In this document: positions 36,757 through 47,507 of the stretch, piece after piece
Position numbering within the stretch: position 1 is the first letter of the stretch
Layout of the letters: every line of letters starts with the position of its first letter
NCBI RefSeq assembly: GCF_016756615.1
Contig: NZ_AP023262.1
Location: forward strand, 1,296,001-1,360,000
Length of the DNA stretch: 64,000 nucleotides
Source of the DNA: Mesorhizobium sp. L-8-3
Lineage (GTDB): Bacteria > Pseudomonadota > Alphaproteobacteria > Rhizobiales > Rhizobiaceae
Direction: 5' to 3'
Program-made: the position numbers and the translations under genes
The notes under the pieces: model-generated
Database searches by the model: none
What the model saw: the letters and a program-made list of their open reading frames with translations, nothing else
Told to the model about the DNA's origin: nothing

Positions 36757-37512
36757 TCACGCCGGCACGGCGGTGATGGCGTCCAGCGCGATCTCGAAGA
36801 GCTCGCGCTCGGCCTTCGCCATTGCCTCGTCGGCGATCTTTTCCTGGGTGAAGGCATCGACCGTCGCCACGCACAGCGTGGAAGCCCGGGCGCCGAGGAT
36901 GCGGGCGGCGGTGAGCAGCGCCGAGGTCTCCATGTCGGTGCCGATCAGCCCCATGCGTTCGATGTCGCGCTTGAGGCCGTCGATGATGGCGCGGCGTTCG
37001 CCCGACAGCCCGAACATCTCGGTATAGAAACCGTCATAGGTGCCGAAGATCCCGGCATGCCAGGTGAGGTCGGAGCGGGCCAGCCGCTCGCGCAGCCTGG
37101 TGTTGAGCTCGAAATCGGCGATCGCCGGAAAGCCGAGCGGCGCGTAGGTGTTCGACGTGCCTTCCTGGCGCAGCGCGCCGTCGGCGAGCACGAAGTCGCC
37201 GAGCTTGGCCGGCTTCACGGCCATCGCCGTGCCGATACGCAGGAACGTCCTGATGCCGAGGGCGAACAGCTCGTGCATCACGATCGTCGCGATCGGCGCC
37301 CCCATGCCGAACGCCGAGACCGTGACACGCTTGCCGCCCCGGGTGCCGGTCGCGGTGCGCAGGCCCCTGTTTTCGGCCACGAATTCGACATCGCTCATGT
37401 GCTCCGTGATACGGGCGACGCGGGCGGGATCACCGACGAGCATCGCCGACTGGCCCACCTGCTCGCGGCTCGCGCCGATATACCAGGCGGTGTTGGATCG
37501 TTCTTGGCTCAT
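36757..37512 (-). CDS. Nucleoside phosphorylase (uridine phosphorylase-like)
   Basis: Phosphorolysis of a nucleoside to base plus (deoxy)ribose 1-phosphate (251 aa). Family segments: LVGDPARVARI near the N terminus, VSAFGMGAPIATIVMHEL, RIGTAMAVKPAKLGDFVLA (phosphate site) and GLIGTDMETSALLTAARILG (the M-E-x-S/T nucleoside site). The ATG at 37512 is one base after the PfkB gene stop. Pyrimidine versus purine preference cannot be decided by eye. Confidence 0.9.
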   Translation of the reverse strand: MSQERSNTAWYIGASREQVGQSAMLVGDPARVARITEHMSDVEFVAENRGLRTATGTRGGKRVTVSAFGMGAPIATIVMHELFALGIRTFLRIGTAMAVKPAKLGDFVLADGALRQEGTSNTYAPLGFPAIADFELNTRLRERLARSDLTWHAGIFGTYDGFYTEMFGLSGERRAIIDGLKRDIERMGLIGTDMETSALLTAARILGARASTLCVATVDAFTQEKIADEAMAKAERELFEIALDAITAVPA

Positions 37513-37513
37513 C

Positions 37514-38380
37514 TCATGCACTTTCCATTTCGATTGTCCGGCGCTCGCGCAAAAGTGTGGCGGCAGCCCTGTGTCCGGCATCGAGGATCTTGGCCGGCTC
37601 TGTTTCGCCACCGGCGAGAGCGGCCAGCACGCCGCCCGCGAATGTGTCGCCAGCACCGGTCGGGTCGCTGACCGTGATCGGCGCCGTCGCCGACGATACG
37701 GTGGCTCCGTCGCGGGTCAGTGCCGCGCCCTCCGCGCCCTGCGTTTCGATCAGCATCCGGCCGGCGGCGAGACCGGCCCGCGGCAGTACCTCGTCCACGA
37801 AGGCGCGTTCGGCATGGCTGCAGCAGATCAGGTTCGCGCGGGCCGCGAGCCTGCCGGCCAGCCCGGCCGACATGGCGCGTGGATCGTGCTTGACCACCCA
37901 GGCAAGTTTCGTCTTCGGCCCGATCGCTTCGAGCACGGCGGCCGTGGCGTCGGGCGGTCCGATCATCACGCAGACCCATTCGGCGCGCCCGACGAGGTCG
38001 CGTTGCGCCTGCGTCAGCGTCAGCCCCTTCGGCATGCCAGGGTCGTAAAGGCAGATGCAGCCGCCGTCAGGCTCATAGGCGAGGATCGAGACGGGCGTGC
38101 GCGCGCCGGACACGATTGCGAGGCCGTCGCCGGGAATCCGTCCCTGCGCGAGCTGCCGGCGATAGGTCTCGCCGGCCTCGTCGTCGCCGATCCAGCTCAC
38201 CGGATGCGCTTGCGAAACACCGCTCGCGACGAGGGCGGCCGCCACATAGGCGGGGCCGCCGCCGAGCCGCGGCCAGGCATTCTCCGGCCGGTCGAGGATC
38301 GTGGTGGTGCGGCCCGCCCGCGGCGTGCCGTCGAGCATGGCGACGTGATCGAGGCTGGCGTAGCCCGTGATCGCGATCAT
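37514..38380 (-). CDS. PfkB family carbohydrate kinase
   Basis: Ribokinase-fold kinase of 288 aa. It has the N-terminal GGGPAYVAAALVASG sugar site and the C-terminal DPTGAGDTFAGG motif with catalytic base Asp245. In nucleoside operons such kinases phosphorylate ribose, ribose 1-phosphate or the nucleoside itself. The ATG overlaps the stop of the cysteine hydrolase by 4 bases, and the nucleoside phosphorylase follows after one base. Confidence 0.93.
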   Translation of the reverse strand: MIAITGYASLDHVAMLDGTPRAGRTTTILDRPENAWPRLGGGPAYVAAALVASGVSQAHPVSWIGDDEAGETYRRQLAQGRIPGDGLAIVSGARTPVSILAYEPDGGCICLYDPGMPKGLTLTQAQRDLVGRAEWVCVMIGPPDATAAVLEAIGPKTKLAWVVKHDPRAMSAGLAGRLAARANLICCSHAERAFVDEVLPRAGLAAGRMLIETQGAEGAALTRDGATVSSATAPITVSDPTGAGDTFAGGVLAALAGGETEPAKILDAGHRAAATLLRERRTIEMESA

Positions 38381-38934
38381 GACAGCATTCCGATCGCTTC
38401 GTCGAGCGACACCACCCGGCCCATATAGCGGTCGACGTCCTCCAGCGAGGCTTCCGCCAGATGCGGGCGGTTGGAGTTGGTGGCCTCGCGGGCGATGATC
38501 GGCTCGAGGCCGTTGGCGAAGGCATCCTGGGCCGTCGCCCGGATGCAGACATTGGTCTTGACCCCCGCGATAACCACGCGCGTCACCTTCTGCTCGGTCA
38601 GAAACAGAGCGAGGTCGGTGGCGAAGAAGGCGCTGAAACGGCGCTTGTAGACCGTGGTCTCGTTCGGGCCGTCAGGTTCGAAGCCCGGAAAGAACGCTGC
38701 GTCATGGGCGTCGGCCAGGTGATGCACGGGCAGCTTCCTCCACTCGAAGTCGTGGAAGTCGGGCCGGTGTTTCTCCGCCGCATGCACGACGATGGCACCC
38801 GATCGACGCGCGGCGTCGAGCAGGGCCCGCATCGGTGCGATCACGTCCTCGACGCCGGGATAATAGTTCGGGTGTCCGGGCTCGAAGAAGGAGTTGATAA
38901 CGTCGACCAGGATGAGGGCCGTCTTTTCCGCCAT
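38377..38934 (-). CDS. Isochorismatase-like cysteine hydrolase
   Basis: A 185-aa hydrolase with the full catalytic triad of the family: Asp11 (ILVDVIN), Lys97 (VYKRRFSAF) and Cys130 (GVKTNVCIRATA). Relatives cleave amide bonds in nicotinamide, ureidoacrylate, biuret or N-carbamoyl compounds. In a nucleoside salvage operon the likely substrate is a base or a base-derived amide, for example nicotinamide; this is inference. Two bases separate it from the permease gene. Confidence 0.92.
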   Translation of the reverse strand: MAEKTALILVDVINSFFEPGHPNYYPGVEDVIAPMRALLDAARRSGAIVVHAAEKHRPDFHDFEWRKLPVHHLADAHDAAFFPGFEPDGPNETTVYKRRFSAFFATDLALFLTEQKVTRVVIAGVKTNVCIRATAQDAFANGLEPIIAREATNSNRPHLAEASLEDVDRYMGRVVSLDEAIGMLS

Positions 38935-38936
38935 GT

Positions 38937-39833
38937 TCAGGCTCCTTTCGCCCGCGCTCGCTTCACGGCGAGCGCCATCAGGGTCAACACCACGATCACC
39001 ATGACATAGGGCAGCGTCTGGACCAGCTCGGCCGGCATGCCCCGGCCCTGGAGCCGGATCTGGATGGCGTCGAAGAAACCGAAGAGCAGCGCGCAGACTG
39101 CCGTCAGCCAGGGCCGGTTGCGCCCGAAATAGAAGGCGGCGAGCGCGATGAAGCCGCGCCCGGCGGTGATGCCTTCATTGAAGATGCCGACGACGCCGAT
39201 CGACAGATAGGCACCTGCGAGGCCGGCCATCATGCCGGCATAGACGGTCGAGACGTCGCGCAAGGTTAGCGGGCTGAGGCCAAGCGCGCGCGCAGCCTGG
39301 GGTGCGGCGCCGGTCGCCCGCAGCCGCAGCCCGGCCCGGGCGCGGGCGAGGAACCATGCGGTCACGGGCACCATCAGCCAGGCCGCCCAGGTCAGCGGGT
39401 CGTGGCCCGAAAACGCCGCGCCGAGCAGCGGAATGTCGGCGACCAGGGGAATGTCGATGCGGGGCAGGCGGGCAACGTCGGGCAGGCTCAGCGTACCCGA
39501 GCTGCCATAGGCGGATTTGAGGAAGAAACGCACCAACCCGGCCACGGCGATGTTGAAGCCCAGCCCGACGATGATCTCGTTGGCCTCCAGCCGGGTGACG
39601 GTAAGCGACATCAGCAGGCCGAGGATGGCGCCGACAACAGCCGCGGCGAGCAGCGCGGCACCCCAGCTTCCCGTCTGCGAGGCGACGATGAGGCCGAAGA
39701 GGGCACCGGCCAGCATCATGGAATCGAGACCGATATTGACGAGCCCGCCGATCCGGTTGATCAGGCCGCCGAGTGCGGCCAGCAGCACCGGCGTCGTCAT
39801 GACGATCGCGGCATGGACGATGTTGTCGATCAT
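38937..39833 (-). CDS. ABC transporter permease, BPD_transp_2 (NupQ-like)
   Basis: Inner-membrane permease of 298 aa with eight or more hydrophobic helices and the segments GLVNIGLDSMMLAGALFG and EANEIIVGLGFNIAVAGL, diagnostic of nucleoside/BMP-type importers. The true start is the ATG at 39833, overlapping the previous gene's stop by 4 bases; the frame remains open to 40610 through the other permease gene. Confidence 0.93.
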   Translation of the reverse strand: MIDNIVHAAIVMTTPVLLAALGGLINRIGGLVNIGLDSMMLAGALFGLIVASQTGSWGAALLAAAVVGAILGLLMSLTVTRLEANEIIVGLGFNIAVAGLVRFFLKSAYGSSGTLSLPDVARLPRIDIPLVADIPLLGAAFSGHDPLTWAAWLMVPVTAWFLARARAGLRLRATGAAPQAARALGLSPLTLRDVSTVYAGMMAGLAGAYLSIGVVGIFNEGITAGRGFIALAAFYFGRNRPWLTAVCALLFGFFDAIQIRLQGRGMPAELVQTLPYVMVIVVLTLMALAVKRARAKGA

Positions 39834-40878
39834 TTCGCCGCCCCTTTGCCGGCAAAGAGCCAGCCGATGCGGGCGACGGCGAAAGTCATGACCATGCCCT
39901 GGAGGATGTTGACGATCTCGATCGGCACATCGCTGAAGAGCTGGATGGTCGCGCCCGACGTGGCCAGCGCGCCGAAGAGGATGGCGGCGAGGAAGATGCC
40001 GAGTGCCGAACCGCGGCCGAGCAGCGCGACCGCGATGCCGGTGAAGCCGTAGCCCGGCGAGAAGCCCGCGACGAAACGGCCGACGGAGCCAAGCGCATGG
40101 ATACCGCCGGCGAGACCGCCGATCGCGCCCGACAAAAGCATCATCTTGACCAGCAGCATCGGCACGTTGATGCCGGAGGCGATCGCGAAGCGCGGATTCA
40201 TACCGGCCAGCTTGGTCTCGAGCCCGAGCGCCGTGCGATTGCTCCACCAGGCGTAGACGGCAAGAAGGGCGATTGCGATCAGGAAGCCGGCATTGAGGGT
40301 CGAGGGGGGCATAAGTTTCGGCAGCCGCGCGGCTCCGGCGACCATGGGCGTGGCCGAATTGGCGGCGCCCGGAGCAAGCAGCGGCCCGTTGACCAGATAG
40401 GCGGTGAGGCTGACGGCGATGAAATTGAGCATCAGCGTCGTCACCACCTCGTCGACGTCGAGCTTCGCCTTGAGCAGGCCCGGCGTCAGCATCCAGAGCG
40501 CGCCGACGACGACGGCCGCGGCGAGAGCCGCCGGCAGCAGGATCACGCCCGGCAGGCCCGCATAGGTAAAGCCGACATAGGCAGCGGCGAGGCCGCCGAC
40601 GAAGACGCAACCCTCGACGCCGACATTGAACGCGCCGGCTCGGAAGGCGATCGCCGTGGCGAGCCCGGTGAGGATCAGGGGCGTAGCGGCCGAAAGGGTC
40701 GCGGCGATGCGCTTCGAGCTGCCGAAGGATTCGACCGCCAGAAGCCGGTAGACCTCGAGCGGATTGTGGCCGGCGAGCGCGAGAACGATGGCGGCGGCGG
40801 CCAGCGCGACACCAAGCGGCGCGAGAGCCTCGGCGACGCCGTGCCAGCGCGAGCCCGGCAAGGTCTGCGTGACGGCGC

Positions 40879-40882
<4 letters not shown>
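39830..40882 (-). CDS. ABC transporter permease, BPD_transp_2 (NupP-like)
   Basis: First permease (350 aa). Segments AFRAGAFNVGVEGCVFVGGLAA and DVDEVVTTLMLNFIAVSL match nucleoside importer permeases paired with BMP-type binding proteins. Start ATG 40882 overlaps the ATPase stop by 4 bases; the frame is open further upstream but inside the ATPase gene. Confidence 0.94.
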
Positions 40883-42426
<1,544 letters not shown>

Positions 42427-42443
42427 CTGCTGCTGCGGCCGGC

Positions 42444-43478
42444 CTATTTCAGATAGTCCGGGTAGCCTTGGTCGACCACGTTCCAGACCTTGATCTTGCC
42501 TGACAGGATGTCCTGCTTGGCGGTCTCCACCTTTTCGAGGATCGCGGCGGGGATCAGGTCCTTGCTGTGCTTCATCTCGGACAGCCCGACGCCGTTCTCC
42601 TTGAGGCCGAAGGTCACGGTCTGGCCGGCCGGGAACTTGTCGGCGGCATAGTCCTCGAACACGCTCTCCACCGCGACGTCGGTGCGCTTGACCATGCTGG
42701 TCAGCACGGAACCGGGCGCGATGCCGTCCTGGTCGGTGTCGACGCCGATCGCATAGTGGCCGGTCTCCTTGGCCGCCTGGATCACGCCCATGCCGGTGCC
42801 GCCCGCCACCTGGTAGACGATGTCGGCACCTTCCTCGAACATGGCCTTCGCCATCTGCAGGCCGATCGCGGGATCGCCGAAATTGTTGGAATAGGCGACC
42901 TTGACCCGGACATCGGGATTGGCCGCCTTGGCGCCCTCGATATAGCCGGCGATGAATTTGTCGATGCCGGCCGACTTGGTGCCGCCGATCACGCCGATGA
43001 TGGGCTCGGCATTGATGCCCTTGATGGAGGTGTCGGTGGTCACGAGCGCGGCCAGCGTGCCGGCGAGGTAGGAGCCTTCCTGTTCCTGGAACAGGATGGA
43101 GGCGATGTTGGCGCCCTCGCGCACCTGGTTGAGGATGACGTATTTGGTGTCGGGATAGTCCTTCGCCACTTCGAGCATCGGCTCGCCGTGCGAATATTCG
43201 AGGTCGATGATCAGGCCGAAATCGGCGTCCGATGCGCGGCGCAGAATCTCGGTGGCCTGGGCCACGACATCCTTCGATTCCACCGGCTTGCCTTCGATGC
43301 CGGTTTCCTTCGCGGCCTTCTCGAAGCCGGAAAAGGCGAGATCGTTGTAGGACTGGTCGCCCAGCCCGCCCTGCGCGATGATCAGCGCGGCCGGTTTGTC
43401 AGCGGCCGTCGCCGCGGCCATCCCAAGGGCCGAGGCGAGGGCCAATGTGGCCGCGCCCTGAATCCAGTATGTCTTCAT
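42444..43478 (-). CDS. BMP family ABC substrate-binding protein
   Basis: Nucleoside-type binding protein (344 aa). An N-terminal signal sequence of about 25 residues (MKTYWIQGAATLALA...) ends AAATA; no lipobox cysteine is present, so it is a soluble periplasmic protein. Family segments are LGDQSYNDLAFSGFEKA, IGVIGGTKSAGIDKFIAGY and YQVAGGTGMGVIQAAKE. The ATG at 43478 has AGGAGACG upstream. BMP proteins bind nucleosides or purine derivatives. Confidence 0.94.
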   Translation of the reverse strand: MKTYWIQGAATLALASALGMAAATAADKPAALIIAQGGLGDQSYNDLAFSGFEKAAKETGIEGKPVESKDVVAQATEILRRASDADFGLIIDLEYSHGEPMLEVAKDYPDTKYVILNQVREGANIASILFQEQEGSYLAGTLAALVTTDTSIKGINAEPIIGVIGGTKSAGIDKFIAGYIEGAKAANPDVRVKVAYSNNFGDPAIGLQMAKAMFEEGADIVYQVAGGTGMGVIQAAKETGHYAIGVDTDQDGIAPGSVLTSMVKRTDVAVESVFEDYAADKFPAGQTVTFGLKENGVGLSEMKHSKDLIPAAILEKVETAKQDILSGKIKVWNVVDQGYPDYLK

Positions 43479-44232
43479 GGTTCGTCTCCTGTTGGTGGTT
43501 CCCCTGATGCCGCCGTACGAGACGGGCCTCGTAGGAATAGCGGCGGGCATCGTAGATCGCGGCGACGGCATCGAGCGGCGTGCCGTCGGCAGCGAAGGAA
43601 TGTCGGGTGACGGCGACGACGACGCCGTCGCCCGTCAGCCCGAGAAGGGTGCGATCATCCGGCTCCGCGGCGCAGGCATGCAGCCTTTCGGTTGCGGTCT
43701 GAACGCTGAGCCCATGCTCGCCGAAATAGCGATAGAGCGAGAAGGTCGGAGCCCGCGCGACCTCTTCGGTGAGGCCGATTTCCTCCAGGAGCTCGGCCGA
43801 CAGCACGGATTTGTGACGCGCCACCGCGATCCCGTCGACCAGGCGGAGGCGGTCGAGCAGCATCAGCGTCGTGCCGGTTTCGTAGGGCAGCCCTTCGCGC
43901 CATTCGGTCGGCTTGAAGGCGATCAGCTTGTGGCTGGCCCTGTGGCCCGCCGCCTCGACGGCCTCGGTGAAGGACAGGAGATAACCGGGCGCCCGCCGCA
44001 GCGGCGCCTCGGCGACGAAGGAGCCGCTTCCCTGCCTGCGGGTGATCAGGCCCTCGTCGACGAGCTGCTCCACCGCCTTGGCGACGGTAAAGCGGCTGAC
44101 GCCCCAATCCTTGGCGAGCTGCGGCTCGCTGGGAATGCGCGCGCCGCTGTCCATGGCTCCGATGTCCTCCCGCAGCCGATCGGCGATCTGCAGGTAGAGC
44201 GGTCCGTCGCGGTCGCGGAGCTTGGATTTCAT
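43399..44232 (-). CDS. GntR family regulator, HutC subfamily (UTRA domain)
   Basis: Repressor-type regulator at the head of the nucleoside operon (277 aa). Winged helix: IPSEPQLAKDWGVSRFTVAKAVEQLVDEGLI; UTRA ligand domain: LIAFKPTEWREGLPYETG to DAVAAIYDARRYSYEARL. The ATG at 44232 is used. The C-terminal tail runs 80 bases past the start of the binding-protein gene in another frame, adding about 26 non-family residues. A palindromic operator lies 17 bases upstream of the start. Confidence 0.92.
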   Translation of the reverse strand: MKSKLRDRDGPLYLQIADRLREDIGAMDSGARIPSEPQLAKDWGVSRFTVAKAVEQLVDEGLITRRQGSGSFVAEAPLRRAPGYLLSFTEAVEAAGHRASHKLIAFKPTEWREGLPYETGTTLMLLDRLRLVDGIAVARHKSVLSAELLEEIGLTEEVARAPTFSLYRYFGEHGLSVQTATERLHACAAEPDDRTLLGLTGDGVVVAVTRHSFAADGTPLDAVAAIYDARRYSYEARLVRRHQGNHQQETNHEDILDSGRGHIGPRLGPWDGRGDGR

Positions 44233-44248
44233 CGATCTGCCCAAAGTT

Positions 44249-44264
44249 GTCCAGTCAACTGTAC
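44249..44264. promoter_or_regulatory. Probable GntR/HutC operator
   Basis: GTCCAGTCAACTGTAC is a 16-bp imperfect palindrome (12 of 16 positions symmetric, core CAGT..ACTG), with GT and AC ends as in GntR sites, 17 bases before the regulator start codon. It sits in an AT-richer patch that should hold the operon promoter. Confidence 0.55.
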
Positions 44265-44361
44265 AGCTTTTTAGCCGGTGCGCAAGTAGGCCAGAAGATG
44301 GAGATGCATGCGGACAAGGAGAGAGGCTTCGGCGTCTCGGGCGAAGGACACGCATGACGAA

Positions 44362-44396
44362 AAGGGCGGCAGTCCCGGCCTGGAACTGCCGCCCTT
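44362..44396 (-). terminator. Rho-independent terminator of the RND operon
   Basis: AAGGGCGGCAGT and ACTGCCGCCCTT form a 12-bp stem with an 11-base loop; read on the minus strand it is followed by TTTTCG. It lies 30 bases after the RND gene stop and before the oppositely owned GntR promoter region. Confidence 0.75.
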
Positions 44397-44426
44397 CGGG
44401 TCGAAGGCGGAACGGGTTTGGGCGCC

Positions 44427-47400
44427 TCAGTGCGGGGCGGCGACCTCAGCGTCGGGCATCTCGGCGGGCTTGGGCGCCTCCTTGCTGGCGATATAGGTGT
44501 AGAACATCGGCACCACGAACAGCGTGAACATCGTGCCGATAAGGATGCCGGAGAAGATCACCAGGCCCATCGAGTAGCGTGCGGCGGCACCCGCGCCGCT
44601 CGCCAGGATCAGCGGCACGACGCCGAGCGCCATGGCGGCCGTCGTCATCAGGATCGGGCGCAGCCGGACCTTTGCCGAAGCGACGATCGCCTCCCTGCGG
44701 TTCATGCCATGAGCTTCCCGCTGCTGGTTGGCGAATTCCACCAGTAGGATGCCGTGCTTGGTGATCAGCCCGATCAGGGTGATCAGGCCCACCTGCGTGT
44801 AGATGTTCAGCGTGCCGAGCCCGAGGTTGAGCGGTACGATGGCCCCGAAGATCGACAGCGGCACGGTCATCATGATGATCAGTGGATCGCGGAAGCTCTC
44901 GAATTGCGCCGCCAGCACCAGATAGATCACGATGACGGCCAGCGCGAAGGCGATGGCGATCGTGTTGCCCTGCTCCTTCTCCAGCCTGGACTGGCCGGAA
45001 TAGTCGATGAAGAAGCCGGCCGGCAGGGATTGACGCGCGATGTCCTCGATCGTTGCCAGACCGTCGCCGGTGGTGACGCCGGGCACCGGCAGCGCCGAGA
45101 TCGTCGCCGCGTTGAGCTGGTTGAACTGCTCGATAGCCGCCGGCGAGGCGTTGCTCGAGATCGACACCACGGCCGAGAGCGGCACCATCTCGTTGGTGAC
45201 GCTGCGCACGAAGAACTCCCCCAGCTTGTGCGGGTTGTCGCGATATTCCTTCGGCACCTGCATGATGATGTCGTAGCTGTTGGAGTCGCGGTCGAACTGC
45301 GCGATCGAGCCGCCCCCGACCAGCAGGCTCAATGTCTGGCCGATATCGCGGATCGGCAGGTTGAGCGCTGCCGCCCGGTCGCGGTCTATGGTGACGGTCA
45401 CCTGCGGAGCGTCGAAGGCGAGCGAGTTCTGCACGACGATGAAGCGGCCGGTGGCTTCGGCCTCGCGCTTGATCTTCTCGGCGACCTCGTAGACCTGGCT
45501 GGCATCGCCCGTCGACTGGATCACCAGCGAGATCGGCAGGCCGCCGCCCGCTCCCGGCAGGGAGGGCGGCGCGAAGACGAGCGCTTCGACGCCGGCGATA
45601 TGCTTCAGCCGTTCCTGTAGATCCTGCTGGATCTCCGCCTGCGAGCGCGTCCGGTCGGCCCAGTCCTTGAAGGCCCAGACCGTGAAGGCCTGGTTGGTGG
45701 CGCCGCCGCCGAAGGCAACGGCCGAGAAGGACGAGCGCAGCTCCGGCAGGTCCTTCGTCGCCTCCATGATCTGGTCGACATAGCGGCTGGTGTAATCAGA
45801 CGTTGCGTAGCGTGGCGCCGTCACCAGCGCGAACAGGGCGCCCGAATCCTCTTCCGGAGCCAGTTCGCCCGACGTCTTCATGAACAGATAGCCGCTGAGT
45901 GCGACCAGGGCCACGACGATCATCAGCGTCACCGGGCGATATTTCAGCGAGCCGGCGACCAGCCGCTCGTAGCGGTTCTCCACCCGGGTGAAGGTGCGGT
46001 CGACGAAAGCCTGGAAGCGGCTGTGCTGTCCGGACTTCAGGATGCGTGCCGACATCATCGGCGTGATGGTCAGGGCCACCACGCCCGAGAGCACCACCGC
46101 GCCGGCGAGCGTCATGGCGAACTCGCGGAACAACGAGCCGGTTAGTCCGCCGGTGAAGGCGAGCGGCGCGAACACCGCGGCGAGCGTGATGGTCATGGCG
46201 ATCACCGCCGAGGAGATCTCGCGCATGCCCTTGAAGGCGGCCTGCATCGGCGACATGCCGTCCTCCTCCATATGGCGGTGGATGTTCTCCACCACCACGA
46301 TGGCGTCGTCGACGACGAGGCCGATCGCCAGCACCATGGCCAGCAGCGACAGGAGGTTGATCGAATAGCCCATGGCGAAGAGCAGGAAGCAGGCGCCGAC
46401 CAGCGACAGCGGGATGGTCACGATCGGCATCAGCACCGAGCGGAATGAGCCGAGGAACAGAAGGATGACCACGACCACGATGGCGACGGCTTCGCCGATC
46501 GTCTTGAACACCTCGTCGATCGACGCGCCGATCTGCTCGGTCGCGTCATAGACCATGGTGACCGTCATGCCTTCGGGCAGGCTCGCCTGAAGTGCCGGAA
46601 GCTCCTTCAGCACGGCGCCCGCCGTGTCGAGCGGGTTCGCGGCCGGCGTCGGGAAGATGCCGACGAAGGTGCCGGGCTGGCCGTTGAAATTGACGCGGCT
46701 GTCCGTGGTCTCGGCCGCCAGCTCGACTTTGGCGACGTCGCGCAGCCTGACCACATTGCCGTTCTCCGATCTGAGCGGCATCGCGCCAAAGGCTTCGGCG
46801 GTCTGCAGGGTCGATCGCACCGTGATCGAGGAGGCGACATATTCGTTCTGGGTCTTGCCCGGCGCCGAGAGGAAGTTGGAGGAGTTGATAGCGGCCATCA
46901 CCTCGGCTGCGGTCATGCCGCGCGAGGCGAGCTTGATCGGATCGATCCACACGCGCATCGAATAGTTGGCGGCGCCGAGGATCTGCACCTCGGCCACGCC
47001 CTCGATGGTCGACATGCGCGGCCGGATGACGCGCTCGATATATTCGGTGAGCTGCTCCGACGTCATGTTCGGGTTCTGCATCGCCAGATACATGATGGCG
47101 AACTGCTCGCCGGTACCCTTGACGATGACTGGATCCTCGGCGTCCGTCGGCAGTTCGCCGCGCACGCCCTGGACCTTGGACATGACCTCGGTCAGCGCGA
47201 CGTCGGGGTCGGAGCCGAGCTTCATCTGCACCGTCACAACGCTGGCCGACGGCCGGCTCTGCGAGGTGACGTAGTCTATGTTCTCGGTCGTGGAGACGGC
47301 CCGCGCGATCGGCGCGCTGATAAAGCCCTGGATCAGGTCGGCGCTGGCGCCCGGATAGGTCGTTGTGATGGTGATCACCGTCTCCTCGACCTCCGGATAC

Positions 47401-47507
47401 TGGCGGACCTGCAGGTTAAAGATGCCCTGTACGCCGAGCAGCAGGATCAGGAAGCCGAGCACCGTCGACAGGACCGGGCGGCGGATGAAGATGTCGGAGA
47501 AGCTCAT
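44427..47507 (-). CDS. RND multidrug efflux pump, inner-membrane subunit (HAE1 type)
   Basis: Proton-driven inner-membrane transporter (1026 aa) with 12 predicted helices and two large periplasmic loops. The proton-relay aspartates are Asp400 and Asp401 in AIGLVVDDAIVVVENIH; other family blocks are TTYPGASADLIQG and GLITLIGLITKHGILLVEF. Length is typical for AcrB/MexB relatives. The ATG overlaps the adaptor stop by 4 bases. No outer-membrane TolC-type gene follows, so a channel encoded elsewhere would be used. Substrates unknown; the divergent TetR gene probably controls it. Confidence 0.96.
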   Translation of the reverse strand: MSFSDIFIRRPVLSTVLGFLILLLGVQGIFNLQVRQYPEVEETVITITTTYPGASADLIQGFISAPIARAVSTTENIDYVTSQSRPSASVVTVQMKLGSDPDVALTEVMSKVQGVRGELPTDAEDPVIVKGTGEQFAIMYLAMQNPNMTSEQLTEYIERVIRPRMSTIEGVAEVQILGAANYSMRVWIDPIKLASRGMTAAEVMAAINSSNFLSAPGKTQNEYVASSITVRSTLQTAEAFGAMPLRSENGNVVRLRDVAKVELAAETTDSRVNFNGQPGTFVGIFPTPAANPLDTAGAVLKELPALQASLPEGMTVTMVYDATEQIGASIDEVFKTIGEAVAIVVVVILLFLGSFRSVLMPIVTIPLSLVGACFLLFAMGYSINLLSLLAMVLAIGLVVDDAIVVVENIHRHMEEDGMSPMQAAFKGMREISSAVIAMTITLAAVFAPLAFTGGLTGSLFREFAMTLAGAVVLSGVVALTITPMMSARILKSGQHSRFQAFVDRTFTRVENRYERLVAGSLKYRPVTLMIVVALVALSGYLFMKTSGELAPEEDSGALFALVTAPRYATSDYTSRYVDQIMEATKDLPELRSSFSAVAFGGGATNQAFTVWAFKDWADRTRSQAEIQQDLQERLKHIAGVEALVFAPPSLPGAGGGLPISLVIQSTGDASQVYEVAEKIKREAEATGRFIVVQNSLAFDAPQVTVTIDRDRAAALNLPIRDIGQTLSLLVGGGSIAQFDRDSNSYDIIMQVPKEYRDNPHKLGEFFVRSVTNEMVPLSAVVSISSNASPAAIEQFNQLNAATISALPVPGVTTGDGLATIEDIARQSLPAGFFIDYSGQSRLEKEQGNTIAIAFALAVIVIYLVLAAQFESFRDPLIIMMTVPLSIFGAIVPLNLGLGTLNIYTQVGLITLIGLITKHGILLVEFANQQREAHGMNRREAIVASAKVRLRPILMTTAAMALGVVPLILASGAGAAARYSMGLVIFSGILIGTMFTLFVVPMFYTYIASKEAPKPAEMPDAEVAAPH

